Source: Lachnospiraceae bacterium UBA1755
GTDB taxonomy: Bacteria; Bacillota; Clostridia; Lachnospirales; Lachnospiraceae
Direction of reading: 5' to 3'
Length of the DNA: 35,647 bases
Assembly: GCA_002314805.1 (NCBI GenBank)
Contig: DCHJ01000008.1
Coordinates: forward strand, 1-35,647
Made by a program: the position numbers and the translations under genes
The notes under the pieces: generated by a model
The model's database searches: none
What the model saw: only the letters and a program-made list of their open reading frames with translations
Told to the model about the DNA's origin: nothing
In this document: positions 12,103 to 22,391 of the stretch, one piece after another
How the letters are laid out: each line of letters opens with the position of its first letter
Position numbering within the stretch: position 1 is the stretch's first letter

Positions 12103-14541
12103 ATGGCAGAGAAAATCAGATACAACCATGCTGCTGTTGAGCAGAAGTGGACAGAAAAATGGAATGATAATCCCATCAACGTTAATGACGGCAAAAAGCC
12201 AAAGTATTACTGTCTGGATATGTTCCCGTATCCTTCAGGCTCAGGACTCCATGTAGGACACTGGAGAGGCTATGTCATTTCTGACGTATGGTCACGCTAC
12301 CAGATGCTCAAGGGTCATTACCTTATTCATCCTATGGGATGGGATGCATTCGGGCTTCCGGCCGAGAACTATGCTATCCAGCATGGCATTCATCCCTCGA
12401 TCTCAACAGCTGAAAACATTAAGAATATCAAGCGTCAGATCAAGCAGATCGCAGCTGTGTACGACTGGGATATGGAAGTAAATACCACAGATCCCGATTA
12501 CTATAAGTGGACACAGTGGATCTTTGTCCAGATGTTCAAACACGGTCTTGCCTACGAGAAGGAATTCCCCATTAACTGGTGTCCTTCCTGCAAGACAGGT
12601 CTTGCCAACGAAGAGGTTCGCGAGGGAGTATGCGAGCGCTGCGGCAGTCCTGTGACCAAGAAGAATCTCCGTCAGTGGATGCTTAAGATCACAGCATATG
12701 CAGACAGGCTTCTTGAGGACCTGCAGACTCTTGACTGGCCTGAGAAGGTTATCAAGATGCAGACAGAGTGGATCGGCAAGTCATACGGCGCAGAGGTGGA
12801 TTTCAAGCTTGACGCCCCGGTAGACGGCCAGGACAAGATCACAGTATATACGACCCGTCCAGACACACTATATGGAACCACATTTATGGTACTTGCGCCG
12901 GAGCATCCGCTGGCTTCGAAGCTTGCCACACCGGAATGCAAAGAGCAGGTAGACAGATACATATACGAGGCTTCAATGAAGTCCAACGTAGACCGTATGC
13001 AGGATAAGGTCAAGACCGGCGTTGATACAGGAAGGACATGTATCAACCCGCTTACAAAGAAGCCTATGCCGATCTGGATCGCAGACTATGTACTCGTTGA
13101 TTACGGTACAGGAGCTGTAATGGGTGTTCCTGCACATGACCAGCGTGACTGGGAGTTTGCGACAAAGTTCGGTTTTGACATCATCCCTGTTATTTCACCT
13201 GACGGCGGCGATGTGGATGTGTCACAGCATTCATATGAGGCTCCGCAGGGCATCCTCATCAACTCGGGTGAGTGGAACGGACGCCAGTCGGCAGAGATGA
13301 AGAAGAACGGTCCTCAGATCATTGAGGATATGGGATACGGAAAGAAGACTGTACAGTACAAGCTTCGTGACTGGGTGTTCTCACGTCAGAGATACTGGGG
13401 TGAGCCGATCCCGATCGTGCACTGCCCGAAGTGCGGCAATGTACCGGTACCGGAGGATCAGCTGCCGCTCAGACTTCCTGAGGTAGAGAGCTATCAGCCT
13501 ACAGGAACCGGTGAGTCACCGCTTGCGGCAATCGAAGAGTGGGTCAATACCACGTGTCCGTGCTGTGGAGCTCCCGCAAAGCGCGAGACCAATACCATGC
13601 CGCAGTGGGCCGGATCATCATGGTACTTCCTCCGTTATGTGGACAATAAGAACGATAAGGAGCTCATCTCCAAAGAAGCAGCTGAGAAGTATCTTCCTGT
13701 TGATATGTATATCGGCGGTGTTGAGCATGCAGTGCTACACCTGCTCTATTCAAGATTCTGGACTAAGTTCCTTTATGATATCGGAGTAGTTCCGTTCAAG
13801 GAGCCGTTCACCAAGCTCTTCAACCAGGGTATGATCACCGGCAAGAACGGTATCAAGATGAGCAAGAGCAAGGGCAACGTAGTAAGTCCTGATGATCTGG
13901 TAAGGGATTACGGCTGTGATGCACTCAGACTTTACGAGCTCTTTGTGGGACCGCCCGAGCTTGATGCGGAATGGGATGACAGAGGTATCGACGGAGTTGC
14001 AAGATTCCTTAACAGATTCTGGAATCTGGCACAGGATTCCATCTCAGCCGGTGTGAAGGCAACACCTGAGATGATCAAGCTCCGCCATAAGCTCATTCAG
14101 GACATTGAATACAGATTCCAGCAGTTCTCGCTCAACACTGTAATTGCAGGCTTCATGGAGTATAATAACAAGTTCATTGAGATCGCAAAGAAGGAAGGCG
14201 GAATAGACCTTGATACCATCAGGACCATGACTATCCTCCTTGCACCGTTTGCTCCGCATATCGGCGAGGAGCTGTGGGAGCAGCTGGGCGGTACTGACAG
14301 TGTATTCCATGCTCAGTGGCCTGAGCTTGATGCAGAAGCTGCAAAGGATGATCAGATCGAGATCCCTGTGCAGGTCAACGGCAAGACCAGAGTGACCATC
14401 AGCGTTGCGGCAGATATCACAAAGGATGATGCCATCGCAGCAGGCAGGGCTGCTCTTGAAGCAGCGGGCAAGCTCAGCGGCACAGCAGTCAAGGAGATCT
14501 ACGTACCGGGTAAGATCGTCAATATCGTAGTAAAGCCATAA
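12103..14541 (+). CDS. leuS: leucyl-tRNA synthetase
   Basis: Class I aminoacyl-tRNA synthetase charging tRNA-Leu, 812 aa, a normal bacterial length. Signatures are YPSGSGLHVGHWRGY with the HIGH-type HVGH at 50-53, a CP1 editing domain (TTRPDTLYGTTFMVLAPEHPL and GTGAVMGVPAHDQRD), zinc-type cysteine pairs (CPSC/CERCG and CPKCG/CPCCG), KMSKSKGN from residue 585, and the anticodon-binding and C-terminal domains. ATG 12103 follows AAAGGA (12085-12090) at a slightly long spacing of 12 nt. No T-box leader is visible, although leuS genes in Firmicutes often have one. Confidence 0.98.
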   Translation: MAEKIRYNHAAVEQKWTEKWNDNPINVNDGKKPKYYCLDMFPYPSGSGLHVGHWRGYVISDVWSRYQMLKGHYLIHPMGWDAFGLPAENYAIQHGIHPSISTAENIKNIKRQIKQIAAVYDWDMEVNTTDPDYYKWTQWIFVQMFKHGLAYEKEFPINWCPSCKTGLANEEVREGVCERCGSPVTKKNLRQWMLKITAYADRLLEDLQTLDWPEKVIKMQTEWIGKSYGAEVDFKLDAPVDGQDKITVYTTRPDTLYGTTFMVLAPEHPLASKLATPECKEQVDRYIYEASMKSNVDRMQDKVKTGVDTGRTCINPLTKKPMPIWIADYVLVDYGTGAVMGVPAHDQRDWEFATKFGFDIIPVISPDGGDVDVSQHSYEAPQGILINSGEWNGRQSAEMKKNGPQIIEDMGYGKKTVQYKLRDWVFSRQRYWGEPIPIVHCPKCGNVPVPEDQLPLRLPEVESYQPTGTGESPLAAIEEWVNTTCPCCGAPAKRETNTMPQWAGSSWYFLRYVDNKNDKELISKEAAEKYLPVDMYIGGVEHAVLHLLYSRFWTKFLYDIGVVPFKEPFTKLFNQGMITGKNGIKMSKSKGNVVSPDDLVRDYGCDALRLYELFVGPPELDAEWDDRGIDGVARFLNRFWNLAQDSISAGVKATPEMIKLRHKLIQDIEYRFQQFSLNTVIAGFMEYNNKFIEIAKKEGGIDLDTIRTMTILLAPFAPHIGEELWEQLGGTDSVFHAQWPELDAEAAKDDQIEIPVQVNGKTRVTISVAADITKDDAIAAGRAALEAAGKLSGTAVKEIYVPGKIVNIVVKP

Positions 14542-14691
14542 TTGTCCGAGGCAGCCGGATGTCGTGCGGTTTGCAGCGAAAGACCGGAATACGGCAGAGC
14601 GGTCCGCTGAGAGTATTAAGTGTACCGGCATGAAGAAGGGTGTACCGGCGCCGCATGCCGCAGACTGTACGTTTATGAGGTGAATTAAGTA
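14542..14691 (+). other. leuS-rel spacer with repeats and an inverted repeat, no terminator
   Basis: GTGTACCGGC occurs twice (14620-14629 and 14640-14649, period 20). CGGCATG (14626-14632) can pair with CATGCCG (14654-14660) around these. AGCGG-T-CCGCT is a palindrome at 14598-14608. No T-run follows any of them and no convincing promoter is seen, so rel may be read through from leuS. Confidence 0.35.
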
Positions 14692-16977
14692 TTGGATGGC
14701 AGTCTTAAAACTAAAGATGTGGAAGTGGAGCTTATAAGGCCCAGAGATTTTACCGATCCTGACGCACTGTACAGGGAACTGGTAAAGAAGATCCAGGAGC
14801 ATTATCCCGGAAAGAATATGAGCCTCCTTCACAGAGCATATATGACAGCCAGGAATGCTCATATGGATCAGAGACGCAAGTCAGGAGAGCCATATATCAT
14901 TCATCCACTTTGTGTTGCCATAATTCTGGCAGATCTTGGCATGGATGTGGATACCATTATTGCAGGCATATTGCATGACATAGTGGAAGACACCATCCTG
15001 GGCAAGAGCCAGCTGAGGAGGATATTCGGTGACGACGTAGCTGAGATAGTAGACGGAGTCACAAAGCTTACTGCCCTTGATATCACTGAGAATAAGAGTG
15101 AGGAACAGGCAGAGAACCTGAGAAAGATGTTTATGGCCATGACACATGACATCCGTGTCATCATGGTCAAGCTTGCAGACAGGCTTCACAACATGCGTAC
15201 ACTGACTTACATGAAGCCGGAGAAGCAGAAGGAGAAATCAAGGGAGACTCTGGACATCTATTCACCGATAGCGCAGAGACTGGGTATCAGCATGCTCAAG
15301 GATGAGATGGATGATATCGCCCTCAGGTATCTTGAACCGGAGGATTACGCCTCCTTGAGAAAAAAACTGGATGAAAAAGCCACCAACCTGGAAGGCTTCA
15401 TGGAAAGAATTGTAGATGACGTCAGGACCTACATGGATGAAGCCGGTATCAGGTGTGAGGTCAGCGGAAGAGTGAAGCATCTGTTTTCCATCTACAAGAA
15501 GATGGTCAATCAGAATAAGACGCTGGACCAGATCTATGATGTATTTGCAGTGCGTATCATTGTTGATACTGTCAAGGACTGCTATGCCGCACTGGGCATC
15601 ATTCATGAGCATTACAAGCCTATCCCGGGGCGCTTCAAGGATTACATCGCCATGCCCAAGGCCAACATGTATCAGTCCCTGCATACCACACTCATAGGTC
15701 CGGAGGGACAGCCCTTTGAGATACAGATAAGGACCCTCGAGATGCATAAGACCGCCGAGTTCGGTATCGCAGCCCACTGGAGATATAAGGAAGCAGGTTC
15801 TGAGGAGGCGGCAAAGGGCGGTGAGACAGATAAGCTCAACTGGCTCCATAAGCTCATGGAGATACAGTCCGATAACACAGACAATGAAGAGTTCATGAAG
15901 CTCATAAAATCGGACCTCAATCTGTTCTCGGATCAGGTGTACTGCTTCACTCCCAAGGGAACGGTCATCACTCTGCCCAAGGGATCCACCACCATTGACT
16001 TTGCATATGCCATCCATACCGCGGTCGGCAACCGCATGGTGGGCGCAAGAGTCAACGATCAGCTGGTACCGATCGACTATGTGCTTCAGAACGGAGACCG
16101 GGTCGATATCATCACATCGCAGAATTCCCGCGGACCGTCCCGCGACTGGCTGGGGATAGTAAAGTCAACCGGTGCAAGGAACAAGATCAATAACTGGTTC
16201 AAGAATTCCCTCAAGGAAGAAAACATCGCGAGCGGACGTGAGCAGGTAGAGAAATACTGCAGGTCCCATCAGATCAGCTTTGATGAGATAAACAGGCCTG
16301 AGATACTGGAAAAGGTACTCAGCAGGTATTCCTGCAAGGACTGGGATTCAATGCTCGCCACCATCGGTCACGGCGGACTCAAGGAGGGTCAGGTCATCAA
16401 CCGCATGGTTGACGAATACAAGAAGATACTGAAGAAGGAAGAAACTGACGAGCAGGTGCTGGAGGTCCTCAATGATGCAGGCTCATCCAGAAATTCCAGA
16501 GTCAGGATCACCTCTTCGGGCAAGGGCATCACAGTCCAGGGTGTCCATGACCTGGCAGTAAGATTCTCAAGCTGCTGCAAGCCGGTACCGGGCGATGAGA
16601 TAGTAGGCTACGTCACAAGGGGCAGAGGCATCACCATCCACCGTACGGACTGCATCAACGTCATCAATATGTCAGAGGCGGACAGGTCGCGGCTTATTCC
16701 GGCAGAGTGGAATGACAACGCGGAGGTCACCGGCAGCAGGTACATGACGATGCTTTCGGTATATGCCCGCAACCGTCTGGGCATGATCGTCGATGTCACA
16801 AGGACACTGACAGAAAAAGGCATCGACATCGTAGGTTTTGATTCGCATACCTCCAAAGACGGCACAGCCACACTTAACATCTCCTTTGAGATCTCCGGCA
16901 CAGGCGAACTCAGGAGCATAATCGAAAGACTCAGGCAGGTCGACGGAGTAATAGATGTTGAAAGGACCTCAGGCTGA
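14692..16977 (+). CDS. rel: bifunctional (p)ppGpp synthetase/hydrolase Rel
   Basis: Makes and degrades the stringent-response alarmones. The 761-aa protein has an HD hydrolase domain with HDIVED at 95-100 and LADRLHNMRTL. A synthetase domain follows (YDVFAVRIIVDTVKDCYAALG, GRFKDYIAMPKANMYQSLHT), then a TGS domain (FTPKGTVITLPKGSTTIDFAYAIHT, from ~419), a zinc-finger/helical region (SSCCKPVPGDEIVGYVTRGRGITIHRTDC), and a C-terminal ACT domain. The intact HD motif predicts hydrolase as well as synthetase activity. The start is TTG at 14692 with GAGGTG 9 nt upstream (14677-14682). The stop overlaps the hemZ ATG (TGATG). Confidence 0.97.
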   Translation: MDGSLKTKDVEVELIRPRDFTDPDALYRELVKKIQEHYPGKNMSLLHRAYMTARNAHMDQRRKSGEPYIIHPLCVAIILADLGMDVDTIIAGILHDIVEDTILGKSQLRRIFGDDVAEIVDGVTKLTALDITENKSEEQAENLRKMFMAMTHDIRVIMVKLADRLHNMRTLTYMKPEKQKEKSRETLDIYSPIAQRLGISMLKDEMDDIALRYLEPEDYASLRKKLDEKATNLEGFMERIVDDVRTYMDEAGIRCEVSGRVKHLFSIYKKMVNQNKTLDQIYDVFAVRIIVDTVKDCYAALGIIHEHYKPIPGRFKDYIAMPKANMYQSLHTTLIGPEGQPFEIQIRTLEMHKTAEFGIAAHWRYKEAGSEEAAKGGETDKLNWLHKLMEIQSDNTDNEEFMKLIKSDLNLFSDQVYCFTPKGTVITLPKGSTTIDFAYAIHTAVGNRMVGARVNDQLVPIDYVLQNGDRVDIITSQNSRGPSRDWLGIVKSTGARNKINNWFKNSLKEENIASGREQVEKYCRSHQISFDEINRPEILEKVLSRYSCKDWDSMLATIGHGGLKEGQVINRMVDEYKKILKKEETDEQVLEVLNDAGSSRNSRVRITSSGKGITVQGVHDLAVRFSSCCKPVPGDEIVGYVTRGRGITIHRTDCINVINMSEADRSRLIPAEWNDNAEVTGSRYMTMLSVYARNRLGMIVDVTRTLTEKGIDIVGFDSHTSKDGTATLNISFEISGTGELRSIIERLRQVDGVIDVERTSG

Positions 16978-18356
16978 TGTGGAAGATTGAACTTGAGGAC
17001 ATACCCTTTGCAGCCGACGTGCGTGAGCTGCTCATGGCATTTTATCCGGAAGCTGCGGGTGCGCATGTCAGAGGGAGCTGCCGTGATAATATATATGAAT
17101 TCACAGTCACATTCCATGACGGAGGTTTGGCGCATTTTTCCTGTGACAGTGCAGGAGACAGGTTTCAGGTCAAGAGTGAGATAAAAAGGGAGCTTTACAG
17201 GACACTGTCAGAGCATGAGCACAGGACACTGCCATGGGGTACGCTGACAGGTATCAGACCTACCAGACTTGCCATGCAGGGGCTGGATTTCAGAAAAGAA
17301 TTCCTTACAAGTGAAGAAAAGATAAGGCTATGCTTTGAGACTGCCCGGAGAGAAGAGCAGGTACTTGGAAAAATCGACTATGAAAACGGATGGAGTCTCT
17401 ATATCGGTATACCGTTCTGTCCTACAAGATGTCTGTACTGCTCCTTTACAGCATATCCCGTGGCACTGTGGCAGTATAAAAAGAAGTCTTACATAGAGGC
17501 ATTGTGCAGGGAGATCGAAGCTGTATCACTGCTTATGAAGGATAAAAAGCTCCAGACCGTGTACATGGGAGGAGGCACCCCCACTTCCCTTGAAGCGCAG
17601 GAGCTTAAGACCATAATGGACAAGATCGGATCCTGCAATGACTTAAGCCATCTGCTGGAATTTACTGTTGAAGCAGGGCGTCCCGACAGCATCACAGAAG
17701 AGAAGCTGGCTGCAGTAAAGCAGAGCGGGGCAACACGTATTTCTGTGAACCCGCAGACCATGAATCAGAAGACTCTGGATGTGATCGGGAGGCGGCATAC
17801 GGTACAGGCTGTGAGGGACAAATTCCTGATGGCAAGACGTATGGGCTTTTACAGCATCAACATGGATATCATTGCCGGGCTGCCGGGTGAGAGAGTGGCG
17901 GATTTTGCGCATACGCTGGATGAACTGGAGCTGCTCGGACCGGATGCTCTTACTGTGCATTCTCTGGCACTTAAGAGGGCTGCAAGGCTCAGTGAAGAAA
18001 AGGATAATTATTCCCGGACGTCTAATGAGGATATGTGTGAGATGATCGAAACGGCAGGCAGACGCTGCAGGGAGATGGAGCTTAATCCGTACTATCTGTA
18101 CAGGCAGAAGAACATGGCCGGGAATTTTGAAAACGTGGGCTATGCCCGCGAGGGTAAAGAAGGGATATACAACATCCTTATCATGGAGGAGAAGCAGATC
18201 ATCGCGGGCTGCGGTGCAGGCTGTACTACCAAGATACCGCTTAAGGACGGTAAGGGTGTGAAGAGGATAGAAAATGTAAAAGATCCGCAGATATACATCG
18301 ACAGGATCGATGAGATGATCGCGAGAAAGAGAGATATTGCTGATGGCACTGATTAA
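16977..18356 (+). CDS. hemZ: radical SAM coproporphyrinogen dehydrogenase-like HemZ
   Basis: The 459-aa protein has a ~140-residue N-terminal region followed by a radical SAM core. The Fe4S4 motif is CPTRCLYCSF (Cys148, Cys152, Cys155), followed by VYMGGGTPTSL and the HemN/HemW-type segments ISVNPQTMNQKTLDVIGRRHT and NMDIIAGLPGE. HemZ is assigned by architecture and by its place between rel and hisS, which is common in Clostridia. The true substrate is uncertain, since related proteins include haem chaperones and no other haem gene is seen here. It overlaps rel by one base and hisS by 14 nt. Confidence 0.88.
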   Translation: MWKIELEDIPFAADVRELLMAFYPEAAGAHVRGSCRDNIYEFTVTFHDGGLAHFSCDSAGDRFQVKSEIKRELYRTLSEHEHRTLPWGTLTGIRPTRLAMQGLDFRKEFLTSEEKIRLCFETARREEQVLGKIDYENGWSLYIGIPFCPTRCLYCSFTAYPVALWQYKKKSYIEALCREIEAVSLLMKDKKLQTVYMGGGTPTSLEAQELKTIMDKIGSCNDLSHLLEFTVEAGRPDSITEEKLAAVKQSGATRISVNPQTMNQKTLDVIGRRHTVQAVRDKFLMARRMGFYSINMDIIAGLPGERVADFAHTLDELELLGPDALTVHSLALKRAARLSEEKDNYSRTSNEDMCEMIETAGRRCREMELNPYYLYRQKNMAGNFENVGYAREGKEGIYNILIMEEKQIIAGCGAGCTTKIPLKDGKGVKRIENVKDPQIYIDRIDEMIARKRDIADGTD

Positions 18357-19572
18357 GAAACCCGTCAACGGAATGAAGGACATACTCCCCGAGGAGATGG
18401 AGCTGAGAGAGTATCTCATGGGGATCATAAGGAAGACGTATAAGAGCTTCGGATTTTCATGTATGGAGACTCCCTGCGTTGAGCATATTGAAAACCTGCT
18501 TTCCAAACAGGGCGGTGATAATGAGAAGCTTATTTTTAAGATCATGAAGCGTGGAGAGAAGCTTAATCTGGATACGGCACAGAGTGAGGCGGATCTGGCA
18601 GACGGCGGACTCAGGTATGACCTGACACTGCCGCTTGCAAGGTATTACTCCAATAACAGTGCAGGTCTGCCAAGCCCGTTCAAGGCTCTGCAGATAGGCA
18701 GCGTGTGGAGGGCAGACAGACCTCAGAAGGGACGCTTCCGTCAGTTCACCCAGTGTGATATCGATATACTGGGAGAGGCAGGCAATACTGCCGAGATCGA
18801 GCTGATCCTTGCTACTACCAAGGCTCTTTCACAGATATGCCCGGGCAGGCGGTTTGAGGTGAGGATCAACGACCGCCGTATCCTGAAGGGGATGGCTGAT
18901 TACGCCGGTTTCCCGGAGGATCTGGTCGACACTGTTTTTGTGATCCTTGACAAGATGGACAAGATCGGTGAGAACGGGGTCAGGAATGAACTGGCGGAGG
19001 CCGGCCTTGCACCGGAAGCTGTAGCGAAATATATGGACTGTGTGGCAGGCAGGGTCAGTCTTGCAGAGATCGCGCCTGATGCCGCGGCCAATATTGATGA
19101 GATCACAAGGACAGTCAATGCCTGCAGAAAGGTTGATTTTGAGATCGTATACGATCCGACGCTTGTAAGGGGCATGGGCTATTATACAGGAACCATCTTT
19201 GAGGTTTCCATGGAAGGCTTCGGCGGCTCTGTGGCAGGCGGCGGACGCTATGATAAGATGATCGGAAGATTTACCGGCCAGGATACACCGGCATGTGGGT
19301 TCTCGATCGGCTTTGAAAGGATCATAACCATACTTCAGGACATGGGCTTTAAGGCCGGCAGCGATCATGCAAAGACGGCTTATCTCTATGAGAAGGGGAT
19401 GAGCGCAGAGAGGCTGGCGGATATCATAAAGCAGGCCAATGATGCAAGAGACAGCGGTGATACAGTGCTGCTGGCAAAGATGAACAAGAATAAGAAATTC
19501 CAGAAGGAGCAGCTTGCGGCGGAAGGCTATACTGAGTTCAGGGAGTTTTATAACGAGGAACTGAAGAAGTAA
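18343..19572 (+). CDS. hisS: histidyl-tRNA synthetase
   Basis: Class II synthetase charging tRNA-His. The 409-aa protein has KPVNGMKDILPEE at the start, motif 2 RADRPQKGRFRQFTQCDIDI, the His-specific LVRGMGYYTGTIFEV, and motif 3 GCFSIGFER-like sequence (GFSIGFERI) after GGGRYDKMIGRF. A C-terminal anticodon-binding domain completes it. ATG 18343 is preferred over the TTG two codons earlier, because the family starts close to the KPxGMKD block. The start overlaps hemZ by 14 nt, so the genes are co-transcribed. Confidence 0.97.
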   Translation: MALIKKPVNGMKDILPEEMELREYLMGIIRKTYKSFGFSCMETPCVEHIENLLSKQGGDNEKLIFKIMKRGEKLNLDTAQSEADLADGGLRYDLTLPLARYYSNNSAGLPSPFKALQIGSVWRADRPQKGRFRQFTQCDIDILGEAGNTAEIELILATTKALSQICPGRRFEVRINDRRILKGMADYAGFPEDLVDTVFVILDKMDKIGENGVRNELAEAGLAPEAVAKYMDCVAGRVSLAEIAPDAAANIDEITRTVNACRKVDFEIVYDPTLVRGMGYYTGTIFEVSMEGFGGSVAGGGRYDKMIGRFTGQDTPACGFSIGFERIITILQDMGFKAGSDHAKTAYLYEKGMSAERLADIIKQANDARDSGDTVLLAKMNKNKKFQKEQLAAEGYTEFREFYNEELKK

Positions 19573-19775
19573 GCATGACCCCGCTGTCACGAAGAAGCAT
19601 TTCCTTCGCAGACCGCGTGATCGGGTACAGAGGTCATTTTGCAGGAGCAGGGCTGTGCAATGCCGGTACGGATCATTAAAGGACACCGGCAGAAGTCTAT
19701 GAAAGAGCTGCGGCGGCAGGAATGCTGAGATAAGGGTATTAATCAAAAATAGTAAGAATAAATGAGGTAACGATC
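19573..19775 (+). other. hisS-aspS spacer, no convincing gene or terminator
   Basis: A 34-codon frame from ATG 19575 exists but lacks a ribosome binding site and recognisable sequence. GCCGGT and ACCGGC form an inverted repeat around a ~17-nt loop near 19660-19690. No terminator or strong promoter is seen, so aspS is probably transcribed with hisS. Confidence 0.3.
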
Positions 19776-21566
19776 ATGGCAGAGTCAATGTATGGATTAA
19801 AGAGGACACATAGATGTGCGGAGGTAGTAAATGCTCAAATCGGCAGCACGGTAACCGTGATGGGCTGGGTACAGAAGAGCAGGAACAAGGGCGGTATCAT
19901 CTTTACAGATCTGAGGGACCGTACCGGCATCCTTCAGATAATCTTTGAAGAGTCAGACTGCGGAAAAGAGTATTTTGAAAAGGCAGAAAGACTCAGAAGC
20001 GAATTCTGTATAGCAGCAGTCGGCATTCTTGAGAAGCGGAGTGGAGCTTCCAATGAAGCTCTCACCACAGGCGCTCTTGAGGTACGCGCAAAGGAGCTGC
20101 GTATCCTTTCCGAGTCAGAGGTGCTCCCGTTCCCCATCGAGGCTGATTCCAGGACAAAGGAAGACTTAAGGCTTAAATACCGCTTCCTCGACCTCAGGAG
20201 ACCGGATCTTCAGCGCAATATCATGACAAGGAGCAGGATCTGCAATGCAGTGCGCAACTATATGCAGGATCAGGGCTTCATGGAGATCGAGACTCCTACT
20301 CTTATCAAGTCCTCGCCGGAGGGCGCAAGGGATTATCTTGTACCAAGCCGCGTATGGCCGGGTAAGTTTTTTGCGCTCCCGCAGTCACCCCAGCTCTTCA
20401 AGCAGCTGCTTATGTGCTCAGGCTATGACAGATACTTCCAGCTGGCCCGCTGCTACAGGGATGAAGATCTGCGTGCAGACCGTCAGCCCGAATTCACACA
20501 GATAGATATGGAGCTTTCATTTGCCGATGTCGATGATGTTATTGCCGTAAACGAGGGACTGCTTCAAAAGCTCTTTAAGGAGGTGCTCGGTGTTGAAGTG
20601 GAGCTTCCGATCCGCAGGATGACATGGGCAGAGGCTATGGACCGTTTCGGTTCGGATAAGCCGGATCTTCGTTTCGGTATGGAGCTCAAGGATATCAGCG
20701 AAGAGGTAAGGGATTCTGAATTTGCCGTATTTAAGGGCGCTCTTGAGAGCGGCGGAGCTGTTAAGGGTATCAATGCTGCCGGTCAGGCTGCAATGCCCCG
20801 CAAGAAGATAGATGCATATGTGGACTTTGCCAAGGGCTACGGAGCTAAGGGGCTTGCATATCTGGCAATAGAAGAGGACGGCAGCTACAAGTCATCCTTT
20901 GCCAAGTTCATGAAGCCCGGGGAGCTTGATGCTATAGTTGAAAAGCTTGAAGGCAAGCCCGGTGACATGCTCTTCTTTGCAGCGGATAAGAAGGCACTTG
21001 TATGCAGCGTGCTCGGTGCACTGCGCTGCAGGCTGGCAGCTGATCTTGACCTGCTCAGAAAGGATGATTTTAAATTCCTGTGGGTCACAGAGTTCCCGCT
21101 TCTTGAGTGGTCTGAGGAAGAAAACAGATACAAGGCAATGCATCATCCCTTCACAATGCCTATGGATGAGGACTGGCAGTATATAGATTCTGATCCGGGA
21201 CGTGTACGTGCCAAGGCCTATGATATCGTACTTAACGGTACCGAGATCGGAGGAGGATCAGTCAGGATCCATCAGAATGATATTCAGGAGAAGATGTTTG
21301 ATGTACTCGGACTTTCCCGGGAGACAGCAATGGAAAGATTCGGCTATCTCCTTGAAGCCTTCAGGTACGGAGTACCGCCTCACGCAGGCCTTGCATACGG
21401 TCTTGACCGGGTGGTAATGCTCATGCTGGGTGCTGAATCCATCAGGGACGTGATCGCATTCCCGAAGAATAAGGATGCGGTATGCCTGCTTTCAAATGCT
21501 CCTGATACGGTTGATGAAAAGCAGCTTGAGGAGCTTAACATAGCATGTGTTCCGACCGGGGAATGA
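19776..21566 (+). CDS. aspS: aspartyl-tRNA synthetase
   Basis: Class IIb synthetase, 596 aa, the usual bacterial length. The N-terminal OB fold (VTVMGWVQKSRNKGGIIFTDLRDRTG) is followed by catalytic motif 2 (FQLARCYRDEDLRADRQPEFTQIDME), the bacterial GAD insertion, and motif 3 (GLAYGLDRVVMLML). It is preceded by GAGGTAA 7 nt before ATG 19776. hisS-aspS adjacency is common in Clostridia. Whether it is discriminating (Asp only) or also charges tRNA-Asn cannot be settled from the sequence alone. Confidence 0.98.
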   Translation: MAESMYGLKRTHRCAEVVNAQIGSTVTVMGWVQKSRNKGGIIFTDLRDRTGILQIIFEESDCGKEYFEKAERLRSEFCIAAVGILEKRSGASNEALTTGALEVRAKELRILSESEVLPFPIEADSRTKEDLRLKYRFLDLRRPDLQRNIMTRSRICNAVRNYMQDQGFMEIETPTLIKSSPEGARDYLVPSRVWPGKFFALPQSPQLFKQLLMCSGYDRYFQLARCYRDEDLRADRQPEFTQIDMELSFADVDDVIAVNEGLLQKLFKEVLGVEVELPIRRMTWAEAMDRFGSDKPDLRFGMELKDISEEVRDSEFAVFKGALESGGAVKGINAAGQAAMPRKKIDAYVDFAKGYGAKGLAYLAIEEDGSYKSSFAKFMKPGELDAIVEKLEGKPGDMLFFAADKKALVCSVLGALRCRLAADLDLLRKDDFKFLWVTEFPLLEWSEEENRYKAMHHPFTMPMDEDWQYIDSDPGRVRAKAYDIVLNGTEIGGGSVRIHQNDIQEKMFDVLGLSRETAMERFGYLLEAFRYGVPPHAGLAYGLDRVVMLMLGAESIRDVIAFPKNKDAVCLLSNAPDTVDEKQLEELNIACVPTGE

Positions 21567-21704
21567 CGTCGGCACAGATAGTGTAAAGCCGGCTATGGAA
21601 AAGAAACCAAATAAAGAAGGCTCAGATTAAGCTTAAAAATGAAGCTATTAATACCGATAAGCTCTCAGGGGGCTTAGGGCGCAGCATAGAAGAGGAAAAA
21701 TATA

Positions 21705-22391
21705 ATGAATAAGGTCAAAATTCTTGTAGTAGATGATGATGAGAGGATGCGCAAGCTGATCAGGGACTTTCTGGGCGCAAAGGGTTTCCTCTCTGTGGAA
21801 GCTGCCAACGGCCGGCAGGCTGTTGAGATCTTTCAGGATGATAAGAATATAGACCTTATCATACTGGATGTCATGATGCCTGTGATGGACGGCTATGAGG
21901 CCCTCAGGACCATCAGGCAGTATTCCGGAGTGCCGGTGATCATGCTGACTGCCAGAACCGATGAAATGGATGAACTCAAGGGCTTTGAGCTGGGAGTTGA
22001 TGAGTATATCGGCAAGCCCTTCAGTCCCAGGATACTGACAGCAAGGGTTGAGGCTCTGCTCAGGAGGTCCAACGTGACAGCAGGAGGAGATGCTCTTGAG
22101 TCAGGGGGTATCAGGCTCGACAAGTCTGCCCATATGGTGACCGTGGACGGAGTACATGTGGATCTGAGCGTCAAGGAGTTTGACCTGCTGCAGCATTTCA
22201 TGGAAAACAAGGGCATGGCCTTAAGCCGTGAGAGCATACTCACAAATGTATGGAACTATGACTATTTCGGTGATGCCCGAACCATTGATACCCATGTGAA
22301 AAAGCTTCGTGCCAAGCTCGGAGACAAGGGTGATTATATTACGACGATCTGGGGTATGGGATATAAATTCGATATCCCCCGGGAGGCATGA
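21705..22391 (+). CDS. OmpR/PhoB-family response regulator (orphan)
   Basis: The 228-aa protein has an N-terminal receiver domain with the acidic pocket DDDE near residue 10, phospho-acceptor Asp55 (LDVMMP), and conserved Lys104 in GKPFSP. A C-terminal winged-helix DNA-binding domain follows (LSVKEFDLLQHFMENKG, SRESILTNVWNYDYFGDARTIDTHVKKLRAKLG). All phosphorylation residues are present. No histidine kinase is adjacent. Instead the gene overlaps a sugar-kinase-like gene by 4 nt (ATGA). Regulon unknown. Confidence 0.93.
   Translation: MNKVKILVVDDDERMRKLIRDFLGAKGFLSVEAANGRQAVEIFQDDKNIDLIILDVMMPVMDGYEALRTIRQYSGVPVIMLTARTDEMDELKGFELGVDEYIGKPFSPRILTARVEALLRRSNVTAGGDALESGGIRLDKSAHMVTVDGVHVDLSVKEFDLLQHFMENKGMALSRESILTNVWNYDYFGDARTIDTHVKKLRAKLGDKGDYITTIWGMGYKFDIPREA

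Noticed and set aside
19575..19679. 34-codon frame between hisS and aspS
   Set aside because: There is no ribosome binding site and no recognisable protein features, and the length is what chance would give.
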